This document shows positions 5,892 to 11,080 of a stretch of 11,080 bases of DNA, piece by piece (position 1 is the stretch's first letter; the number at the start of each line of letters is the position of its first letter). The stretch lies in assembly GCA_050701115.1 (NCBI GenBank), contig JBOHER010000323.1, forward strand, positions 1 to 11,080. Direction: 5' to 3'. Under the pieces are notes generated by a model. The model was not told the DNA's origin. It was given only the letters and a program-made list of their open reading frames with translations, and did no database searches. Source of the DNA: JBOHER01 sp050701115 (GTDB taxonomy: Bacteria; Actinomycetota; Actinomycetes; Mycobacteriales; Pseudonocardiaceae). Both the position numbers and the translations under genes were made by a program.

Positions 5892-6392
5892 GTGTCCGAT
5901 TTGAATGCGACTTCCGCAGCACTGCTCGGCCTGCTCCACGACGGTCCGGCTACCGGTGGCCAACTGGTCGCGAGTGCCGGCGCGGGTTTCGGCGCTTTCT
6001 TCAGCGTGACCAGGAGCCAGGTGTACCGGGAGCTGCCCGCGTTGGCCAAGGCGGGTTTGGTGCGCCTCGGCAAACAAGGGGCACGCTCCAGTCAGCAGTA
6101 CGTGATCACCGCTTCTGGCAAGAAGGCCTTCAAGCAGTGGGTCAACGCCGAGGCAGGTCCCGACCACCTGCGTAGCCCGCTGATCCTGCGTGTCATCCAC
6201 TCCTCGACGGTGGCCGGCAAGCAGCGGAGCGCGCTCATAGAGTCCGCGCGAGAGCGGTACGACTCCGACCTGGCCGCAGCAAAGGCCTCCGCCAAGGATG
6301 CCGACAGCGCCCAGGCGAAGGCGGTCGCCGAGTTCGCCCAGGCGCAGGCCAAGGCCGCCCTCAAGCTGGTCGACGCGATCGAGAAGGCGTAG
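5892..6392 (+). CDS. PadR-like winged-helix transcriptional regulator
   Basis: The 166-residue protein starts at GTG 5892. Residues 8-80 form a PadR-type winged helix: ALLGLLHDGPATGGQLV, then SVTRSQVYRELPALAKAGLV (recognition helix) and the wing GARSSQQYVITASGKKAFKQW. The remainder is an alanine-rich, charged, probably coiled-coil helix (about 105-166, repeated AKA/AQA patterns), which in the family serves dimerisation. The protein carries the PadR domain plus a long helical tail, near the Vir-type C-terminal extension in size. It stands alone between a PucR-family gene and prfB, preceded by an inverted repeat that is the likely self-operator. Its target genes and effector cannot be told from the sequence. 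Confidence 0.8.
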   Translation: MSDLNATSAALLGLLHDGPATGGQLVASAGAGFGAFFSVTRSQVYRELPALAKAGLVRLGKQGARSSQQYVITASGKKAFKQWVNAEAGPDHLRSPLILRVIHSSTVAGKQRSALIESARERYDSDLAAAKASAKDADSAQAKAVAEFAQAQAKAALKLVDAIEKA

Positions 6393-6431
6393 CCCGCGCC
6401 GCAGGGGTGACGGCCGCACCTATGGCGGCGA

Positions 6432-6480
6432 GCCGAAGGTGGCCTTCGGTGCATATTCGGTACCGAAGGCCACCTTCAGC
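6432..6480. repeat. Palindromic intergenic element, 19-bp arms
   Basis: Bases 6432-6450 (core GAAGGTGGCCTTC) and 6462-6480 (core GAAGGCCACCTTC) are inverted copies with 18 of 19 positions matching and an 11-nt loop. Each arm is itself partly symmetric (GAAGG...CCTTC), so alternative small hairpins can form. It lies between the PadR-like gene and the prfB promoter and has no T run, so it is not a standard terminator. It may be a dispersed genome repeat. Confidence 0.8.
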
Positions 6481-6501
6481 CCGCCCTGCCGTGCACCGGG
6501 G

Positions 6502-6507
6502 TAGCCT
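6502..6507 (+). promoter_or_regulatory. prfB -10 box TAGCCT, leaderless arrangement
   Basis: TAGCCT is 8 nt before GTG 6516, so the transcript should begin at or within a base or two of the start codon. It overlaps the in-frame TTG at 6507, which argues against that upstream start. No clear -35 is seen. Confidence 0.5.
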
Positions 6508-6515
6508 TGAACGTT

Positions 6516-7631
6516 GTGAGTGCGGATGTCGGTACAGAGCTCAAGGACCTCGCGGGCACGCTGAACCAGGTCGAGTCGGTGATGGACCTCGATGCGTTGC
6601 GCGCCGAGGTCGCCTCCCTCGAGGAACAAGCGGCCAGCCCGAACCTGTGGGACGACCCGGAGGCCGCGCAGCAGGTCACCAGCAGGCTCTCCCACCGGCA
6701 GGGCGAGCTACGCCGGATCACCGAGCTCCGGCAGCGCCTCGACGACCTGAACGTGATGTATGAGCTCGCTGCCGAAGAGGAGAGCGCCGAAGCCAAGGAC
6801 GAAGCCGACAGCGAGCGCGAGCAACTGGCCAAGGACCTGGCCGCGCTCGAGGTCCGCACGCTGCTCTCCGGCGAGTATGACGACCGTGACGCCGTGCTGA
6901 CCATTCGGTCCGAGGCGGGTGGCGTGGACGCGGCGGACTGGGCCGAGATGCTGCTGCGGATGTACCTGCGCTGGGCCGAGCGGCACCGCTACCCGACCGA
7001 CGTCTACGACATCTCCTACGCCGAGGAAGCAGGCATCAAGTCGGCCACCTTCAAGGTCAGCGCGCCCTATGTCTACGGCACCCTCTCGGTCGAGCAGGGC
7101 ACGCACCGCCTGGTGCGGATCTCGCCGTTCGACAACCAGAGCAGGAGGCAGACGTCCTTCGCGCACGTCGAGGTGCTACCCGAGGTGGAAGAAGTCGACC
7201 ACATCGATATCCCGGAGAAGGACATCCGGGTAGATGTGTTCCGTTCGTCCGGCCCCGGTGGCCAGAGTGTCAACACCACCGACTCGGCGGTGCGGCTGAC
7301 CCACGTACCCACCGGCGTCGTTGTCTCGTGCCAGAACGAGAAGTCACAGCTGCAGAACAAGGCCGCGGCGATGAAAGTTTTGCAGGCCAAGCTGCTGCAG
7401 CGCAAGAAGGAAGAGGAACGCGCCGAGATGGACGCGCTCAAGGACGGCGGCTCCAGTTGGGGCAACCAGATGCGCTCCTACGTGCTGCACCCCTACCAGA
7501 TGGTCAAGGACCTGCGTACCGAGTACGAGGTCGGCAATCCGTCGGGGGTGCTGGACGGCGACATCGACGCCTTCCTCGAGGCGGGCATCCGCTGGCGCAA
7601 GCAGCAGGAGCAGGCAGCAACCGCGGTCTGA
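6516..7631 (+). CDS. prfB: Peptide chain release factor 2 (RF2)
   Basis: RF2 ends translation at UGA and UAA codons. The 371-residue protein (numbered from GTG 6516) carries the stop-codon recognition motif SPF (203-205, in VRISPFDNQ) and the catalytic GGQ (248-250, in SSGPGGQSVNTTDSAV), which triggers peptide release in the ribosomal peptidyl-transferase centre. The N-terminal coiled region (about 15-105) and the C-terminal GGSSWGNQMRSYVLHPYQMV match RF2 rather than RF1. The frame is continuous, so there is no programmed +1 frameshift like that of E. coli prfB, as is normal for actinobacteria. TTG 6507 is an alternative start, but it sits inside the probable -10 box. The ftsE, ftsX and smpB genes follow on the same strand, a conserved actinobacterial order. 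Confidence 0.97.
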   Translation: MSADVGTELKDLAGTLNQVESVMDLDALRAEVASLEEQAASPNLWDDPEAAQQVTSRLSHRQGELRRITELRQRLDDLNVMYELAAEEESAEAKDEADSEREQLAKDLAALEVRTLLSGEYDDRDAVLTIRSEAGGVDAADWAEMLLRMYLRWAERHRYPTDVYDISYAEEAGIKSATFKVSAPYVYGTLSVEQGTHRLVRISPFDNQSRRQTSFAHVEVLPEVEEVDHIDIPEKDIRVDVFRSSGPGGQSVNTTDSAVRLTHVPTGVVVSCQNEKSQLQNKAAAMKVLQAKLLQRKKEEERAEMDALKDGGSSWGNQMRSYVLHPYQMVKDLRTEYEVGNPSGVLDGDIDAFLEAGIRWRKQQEQAATAV

Positions 7632-7685
7632 GACCTGTGCCACCCGCATCGGCCAGCGCAACACGTGCTTAACGGGGCCTGCGAG

Positions 7686-7691
7686 TAGGCT
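7686..7691 (+). promoter_or_regulatory. ftsE -10 box TAGGCT, leaderless arrangement
   Basis: TAGGCT is followed by 6 nt and then the GTG start at 7698. No Shine-Dalgarno sequence is visible in the 66-bp gap after prfB. This points to a leaderless mRNA beginning at the start codon, so ftsE has its own promoter besides any read-through from prfB. Confidence 0.55.
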
Positions 7692-7697
7692 ACGCAC

Positions 7698-8387
7698 GTG
7701 ATTCGGCTCGAACATGTGTCCAAGGTTTACAAGACTTCGACTCGACCCGCGCTCGACGACGTTTCAGTCGAGGTCGACAAGGGTGAGTTCGTCTTCATCA
7801 TTGGTCCTTCCGGATCGGGGAAGTCGACGTTCCTCCGCCTGCTTTTGCGGGAGGAAGTGCCCAGCAAGGGACGCCTGTTCGTGTCCAACTTCGACGTGGC
7901 CAAGCTGCCTGCCCGGCGGGTTCCCCGGCTGCGCCAGACCATCGGCTGCGTGTTCCAAGATTTCCGTCTGCTAAGCAACAAGACGGTGTTCGAGAATGTC
8001 GCCTTCGCCCTGGAAGTGATCGGCAAGCCCGCGCACACCATCCGCAAGGTGGTGCCGGAGGTTCTCGAACTGGTCGGCCTGGAAGGCAAGGCCGACCGGA
8101 TGCCCAATGAGCTGTCCGGTGGTGAGCAGCAGCGCGTCGCGATCGCAAGGGCGTTCGTCAACCGGCCGCTGATGCTGCTCGCCGACGAGCCGACCGGAAA
8201 CCTTGACCCCGACACCAGCCAGGACATCATGCTGCTGCTCGAACGGATCAACCGCACGGGCACGACCGTGCTGATGGCCACCCACGACCATTCGATCGTC
8301 GACTCGATGCGCAGGCGGGTGGTCGAACTGGACGAAGGCCAGGTGATCCGAGACGACGCTCGCGGGGTGTACGGCGTGGGTCGTTGA
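7698..8387 (+). CDS. ftsE: Cell division ATP-binding protein FtsE
   Basis: FtsE is the cytoplasmic ATPase of the FtsEX complex, which in mycobacteria activates the peptidoglycan hydrolase RipC and in other bacteria related hydrolases at the septum. The 229-residue protein has Walker A GPSGSGKST (36-44), Q-loop Q87, signature LSGGEQQRVAIARA (139-152), Walker B LMLLADEP (158-165) and switch H196. The N-terminus MIRLEHVSKVYKTSTRPALD and the ADEPTGNLDPDTS segment are typical of FtsE. The GTG start gives exact family length. ftsX follows after 87 bp, longer than the overlap often seen between these genes. Confidence 0.97.
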   Translation: MIRLEHVSKVYKTSTRPALDDVSVEVDKGEFVFIIGPSGSGKSTFLRLLLREEVPSKGRLFVSNFDVAKLPARRVPRLRQTIGCVFQDFRLLSNKTVFENVAFALEVIGKPAHTIRKVVPEVLELVGLEGKADRMPNELSGGEQQRVAIARAFVNRPLMLLADEPTGNLDPDTSQDIMLLLERINRTGTTVLMATHDHSIVDSMRRRVVELDEGQVIRDDARGVYGVGR

Positions 8388-8474
8388 GCGACCCCGTGCC
8401 ACCGGCCTCCCTGACCCGATAACCCCGACCGCACAAGACCTACCCCAGCCCCCGACCCAAGGACGATTCGCCAG

Positions 8475-9380
8475 ATGCGCGCCAGCTTCGTGTTCAGTGA
8501 GGTACTTACCGGCCTGCGCCGGAACGTCACGATGACCATCGCGATGATCCTCACCACGGCGATCTCGCTCGCGATGCTCGGCGTCGGTCTGCTGATCGTG
8601 CAGACGATCGACAAGATGCAGGCGCTGTACTACGAGAAGATCGAGGTCTCCGTCTACCTCACCAACGACATCAGCGCCAACGACGACAACTGCAGCCAGC
8701 AGCCGTGCGAGGGGCTCCGTCAGGCGCTGCAGAGCAATCCGGCGGTTGAGTCGGTCGTGTTCGAGAACCGGGGCGAGGCCTACGAGCGGTTCAAGAAGAT
8801 CTTCGAGGCACAGCCGGAGCTGATCGAGGTCGCCCGGCCCGAGGCGCTACCTGCCTCCCTGCACGTCAAGCTGGTGGATCCGACCCGAGCGAACGTGATC
8901 ATCCAGGAGTTCGGCGGCCAGCCGGGCGTGGACAAGATCGACGATCAGGGTGTGTTCCTCGATCGGTTCTTCGGTGTGCTCAACGGATTGCGCAACGGCA
9001 CGTTTGTGGTCGCGCTGGTCCAGGCGTTCGCGGCACTGCTGCTGATCTCCAACACCATCCAGGTCTCCGCGTTCACCCGGCGGACCGAGGTCGGCATCAT
9101 GCGCCTGGTGGGTGCGACGCGGTGGTACACCCAGCTTCCGTTCCTGCTGGAGGCGGTGTTCGCGGGCCTGATCGGTGCGGTGCTGGCCATTACCGGCCTG
9201 ACCTTGCTCAAGTTCGGGATTCTGGACACCGTGCTGGCGGGTCCGATCGCGTCCGGCATCGTGCCACCGATCCAATTGCTGGACATCCTGGTCGTGGTGG
9301 CGCCGATTCTGCTGGCGACCTCGGTGCTGATCTCAGCGGTCACCGGGTACGTCACGCTGCGCCTGTACGTGCGGCATTAA
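8475..9380 (+). CDS. ftsX: Cell division protein FtsX (permease-like, FtsEX complex)
   Basis: The 301-residue membrane protein pairs with FtsE. After FSEVLTGLRRNVTMTIAMIL, helix 1 spans about 20-43. An extracellular domain follows (about 45-170), with two cysteines at C73 and C78 (NCSQQPC), a pair also seen in mycobacterial FtsX (SCDTTAC) and likely disulphide-bonded. Helices 2-4 lie at about 175-198, 222-248 and 270-294. The cytoplasmic loop TRRTEVGIMRLVGATRWYTQ (201-220) is the FtsE-contact region. FtsX transmits ATP hydrolysis to periplasmic hydrolase activators. ATG 8475 has AAGGA about 11 nt upstream. The C-terminus GYVTLRLYVRH matches the family end. Confidence 0.96.
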   Translation: MRASFVFSEVLTGLRRNVTMTIAMILTTAISLAMLGVGLLIVQTIDKMQALYYEKIEVSVYLTNDISANDDNCSQQPCEGLRQALQSNPAVESVVFENRGEAYERFKKIFEAQPELIEVARPEALPASLHVKLVDPTRANVIIQEFGGQPGVDKIDDQGVFLDRFFGVLNGLRNGTFVVALVQAFAALLLISNTIQVSAFTRRTEVGIMRLVGATRWYTQLPFLLEAVFAGLIGAVLAITGLTLLKFGILDTVLAGPIASGIVPPIQLLDILVVVAPILLATSVLISAVTGYVTLRLYVRH

Positions 9381-9397
9381 TCCCTTCGCCCGGCACG

Positions 9398-9403
9398 TAG
9401 AGT
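9398..9403 (+). promoter_or_regulatory. smpB -10 box TAGAGT, leaderless arrangement
   Basis: TAGAGT is followed by 7 nt (GTGAGCT) and ATG 9411, and there is no Shine-Dalgarno sequence. smpB therefore probably has its own promoter within the 30-bp gap after ftsX, giving a leaderless transcript. Confidence 0.5.
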
Positions 9404-9410
9404 GTGAGCT

Positions 9411-9887
9411 ATGCCCAGGGAACGGGGTCACAAAGTGATCGTGTCGAACAGGCGGGCCAGGCACGACTATTCGATCGTGGACACCTATGAGGCCGGCCTT
9501 GTGCTCGTCGGTACCGAGGTGAAGAGCCTCCGCGCAGGCAAGGCTTCGCTCGCCGATGCCTTCGCCACCGTCGACGACGGCGAGGTGTGGCTGCGCAACG
9601 TGCACATCCCGGAGTACGACCAGGGCACCTGGACCAACCACGAACCCCGTCGGCACCGCAAGCTGTTACTGCACAAGGGCGAGATCGACAAGCTGATCGG
9701 GAAGACCAAGGAGAGCGGTCTGTCCCTTGTGCCGTTGTCTATGTACTTCAAGGACGGCAAGGTCAAGGTCGAACTGGCGCTGGCCAAGGGCAAGCGGTCC
9801 TATGACAAGCGCCAGGATCTCGCCAAGCGGGACGCCCAGCGTGAGGTGCGGCGTGCGATCGGCCGGGCAGCCAAGGGGCGGTACTGA
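9411..9887 (+). CDS. smpB: SsrA-binding protein SmpB (trans-translation)
   Basis: SmpB binds the tRNA-like part of tmRNA and brings it to ribosomes stalled on broken mRNA. The 158-residue protein shows the family signatures VSNRRARHDYSIVDTYEAGL (11-30), GTEVKSLRAGKASLADAFA (34-52), the HIPEYDQGTWTNHEPRRHRKLLLH segment (from 65), and the basic tail DLAKRDAQREVRRAIGRAAKGRY, which enters the empty mRNA channel. Its RNA partner gene ssrA begins 1,044 bp downstream on the same strand, after one intervening gene. Confidence 0.97.
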   Translation: MPRERGHKVIVSNRRARHDYSIVDTYEAGLVLVGTEVKSLRAGKASLADAFATVDDGEVWLRNVHIPEYDQGTWTNHEPRRHRKLLLHKGEIDKLIGKTKESGLSLVPLSMYFKDGKVKVELALAKGKRSYDKRQDLAKRDAQREVRRAIGRAAKGRY

Positions 9888-9892
9888 GCGCG

Positions 9893-10792
9893 GTGCAGGG
9901 CCCGGCCTGCGACGCTGAGGTCGCGACGTGGGTGCGCTCGCTCGGGCTGCCCGGACTGGTCGACATGCACGTGCACTTCTTGCCCGAATCGGTCATGCGC
10001 AAGGTATGGGCGTACTTCGACAACGCGGGCGAGCACTACGGCATGGCGTGGCCGGTGCACTATCGGCAGCCGGAGAGTGCGCGGCTGGCGATCCTGCGGG
10101 ATCTCGGCGTGCTCCGGTTCGCCCCGCTGGTCTATCCGCACAAACCGGGCATGGCCCAGTGGCTGACCTCGTGGGCGCTGGAATTCGGTGCGGCCGTGCC
10201 GGAAGCGGTGCCCACCGGGACGCTCTATCCGGAACCGGGAGTGGTTTCGGTGGTGGAATCGGCTCTGCGGGCCGGTGCGCGATGCTTCAAGGCGCATGTG
10301 CAGGTCGGTGGGTACGATCCGCGATCGTCGCTGCTGGACGATGCCTGGGGCGCGTTGACCGATGCCGAGGTGCCGGTCGTTGTACACTGCGGCCACGGTC
10401 CGCTACCCGGCGAACACACCGGGCTCGACGTGTTCGGCGAAGTGCTGGCCCGGCATCCCCGCCTGGTCGCCGTGCTCGCCCACGCCGGAATGCCCGAGTA
10501 CGAGGCTGCGCTCGAACTGGTGCGCCGGTACCCGAAGGTCTATCTGGACACCACGATGGTCGGGGTGCCTTTCGCCGAACGGATGACGCCGCTGCCGCCC
10601 GACTGGACGGCCCGGCTCGTCGACATCGCCGGCCGGGTCGTACTGGGCACAGACTTTCCGAACATCCCATACCCCTATGCGACTCAGTTGCGCGCGATCG
10701 CCGGGTGGGCGGCCGCCGAGGAGGGCCTTGGGGACGGCTTCCTGCGGGCGGTGTTGTACGACACCCCAGCAGCGCTGCTCAAGGTGGCATGA
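9893..10792 (+). CDS. Amidohydrolase-2 family metal-dependent hydrolase (TIM barrel)
   Basis: The 299-residue protein has the metal-site pattern of the PF04909 group: HxH in DMHVHFL (H26, H28), a lysine in CFKAHVQVGG (K133, possibly structural), VVVHCGHGP (H165), VLAHAGMPEY (H197) and the late aspartate in LGTDFPNIPYPY (D254). Family members hydrolyse or decarboxylate cyclic or aromatic acids and lactones; the substrate here is unknown. GTG 9893 is 5 nt after the smpB stop, so the genes are very probably cotranscribed and the protein has no signal peptide. It sits between smpB and ssrA, whose neighbourhood is otherwise translational. I do not know whether that position has functional meaning. 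Confidence 0.88.
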   Translation: MQGPACDAEVATWVRSLGLPGLVDMHVHFLPESVMRKVWAYFDNAGEHYGMAWPVHYRQPESARLAILRDLGVLRFAPLVYPHKPGMAQWLTSWALEFGAAVPEAVPTGTLYPEPGVVSVVESALRAGARCFKAHVQVGGYDPRSSLLDDAWGALTDAEVPVVVHCGHGPLPGEHTGLDVFGEVLARHPRLVAVLAHAGMPEYEAALELVRRYPKVYLDTTMVGVPFAERMTPLPPDWTARLVDIAGRVVLGTDFPNIPYPYATQLRAIAGWAAAEEGLGDGFLRAVLYDTPAALLKVA

Positions 10793-10809
10793 GCTGAAAG
10801 ACGTTATGG

Positions 10810-10873
10810 GCGCGTTGGGTGCACTGAATGGCCCGTTCGGTGCACCCAACGCGCTGAAGGGGCCATTCAGTGC
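10810..10873. repeat. Two interleaved perfect 14-bp inverted repeats upstream of ssrA
   Basis: Arm A GCGCGTTGGGTGCA (10810-10823) pairs with TGCACCCAACGCGC (10841-10854). Arm B GCACTGAATGGCCC (10821-10834) pairs with GGGCCATTCAGTGC (10860-10873). A and B share three bases and each hairpin loop contains an arm of the other, so the order is A-B-A'-B'. The two long hairpins are thus mutually exclusive or form a pseudoknot. There is no T run. It occupies most of the gap between the amidohydrolase stop and the ssrA promoter. Confidence 0.85.
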
Positions 10874-10903
10874 GCAGGGAACAAACCCGGTTGCCCGACG
10901 CGT

Positions 10904-10909
10904 TATGCT
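10904..10909 (+). promoter_or_regulatory. Probable ssrA -10 box TATGCT
   Basis: TATGCT fits TAnnnT and would start transcription near 10916, giving a leader of about 16 nt before the mature tmRNA 5' end at 10932. Such a leader would be removed by RNase P. A matching -35 hexamer is not evident. Confidence 0.5.
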
Positions 10910-10931
10910 GGTGCAGTTGACCCACGAACAA

Positions 10932-11080
10932 GGGGGTGAACGGTTTCGACTCTGGACGTTGATTCAGGGGAAGCGTGCAGGTGTCGGCGGATGGCCACCT
11001 AAAGCGTCGCCGCAAACCAATATGCGCCAAGGTTAATCACCAGCGCGACGTCGCACTCGCCGCCTGAGCGAGTAGTGATG
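10932..11080 (+). ncRNA. ssrA: Transfer-messenger RNA (tmRNA), 5' part, cut by the window end
   Basis: The segment opens with GGGGGTGAACGGTTTCGAC, the conserved 5' acceptor/D-like region of tmRNA, and continues with TTGATTCAGGGGAAGCGTGC and TAAAGCGTCGCCGCAAACCA, as in actinobacterial ssrA. The tag reading frame starts with a GCC resume codon at 11026 and reads AKVNHQRDVALAA, stopping at TGA 11065-11067. The ALAA end is the usual protease signal. M. tuberculosis has ADSHQRDYALAA, so this tag is one residue longer, with V in place of Y. tmRNA frees stalled ribosomes together with SmpB, encoded upstream. Roughly 200 nt with the pseudoknots and the 3' tRNA-like half lie beyond the window. Confidence 0.95.

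Noticed and set aside
6516..6620. Programmed +1 frameshift in prfB
   Set aside because: The frame is open from start to stop and has no early in-frame TGA; actinobacterial prfB normally lacks the E. coli-type frameshift.
8388..8474. Separate promoter or small gene between ftsE and ftsX
   Set aside because: The 87-bp C-rich gap has no convincing TAnnnT box at a leaderless distance and no ORF with support; ftsX is probably read from the ftsE transcript.

Overview
The window is high-GC actinobacterial DNA, most likely from the Pseudonocardiales (Amycolatopsis or Saccharomonospora relatives). Reasons: GTG starts, protein sequences close to mycobacterial FtsE/FtsX/RF2/SmpB/DesA3, an actinobacterial tmRNA, and recurrent leaderless promoters (a TAnnnT box 6-8 nt before the start codon). 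The genus is inferred, not proven.

Left part (1-1430) is a decaying segment. A frameshifted ECF sigma factor remnant runs in frame into the C-terminal piece of a transhydrogenase beta subunit (PntB). It is followed by a broken biotin transporter gene (bioY) with a lost start codon, two frameshifts and a missing C-terminus. Then comes the 3' half of an initiator tRNA followed by a strong intrinsic terminator. This looks like a deletion and integration scar.

1429-2025 holds a type II toxin-antitoxin pair on the minus strand (ribbon-helix-helix-like antitoxin overlapping a MazF/PemK toxin), with a palindrome over its probable leaderless promoter.

2208-5799 is a divergent lipid-desaturation unit. 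A DesA3-type membrane acyl desaturase and its dedicated flavin/2Fe-2S reductase (as in M. tuberculosis Rv3229c/Rv3230c) form a two-gene minus-strand operon. They diverge over 88 bp from a PucR-type regulator, the obvious candidate controller. A PadR-like regulator (5892-6392) with an inverted repeat upstream follows.

6393-11080 is conserved core: prfB (RF2), ftsE-ftsX (divisome ABC complex), smpB and the start of ssrA (tmRNA), so translation termination, ribosome rescue and cell-wall hydrolase control lie together. An amidohydrolase gene sits between smpB and ssrA, 5 bp behind smpB. Two palindromic intergenic elements flank this block: a 19-bp inverted repeat before prfB, and a pair of interleaved 14-bp inverted repeats before ssrA. 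I found no CRISPR array, insertion sequence or recognisable new multi-gene defence system. The most unusual items are the scar at 1-1380, the interleaved palindromes before ssrA, and the PucR-desaturase divergon.
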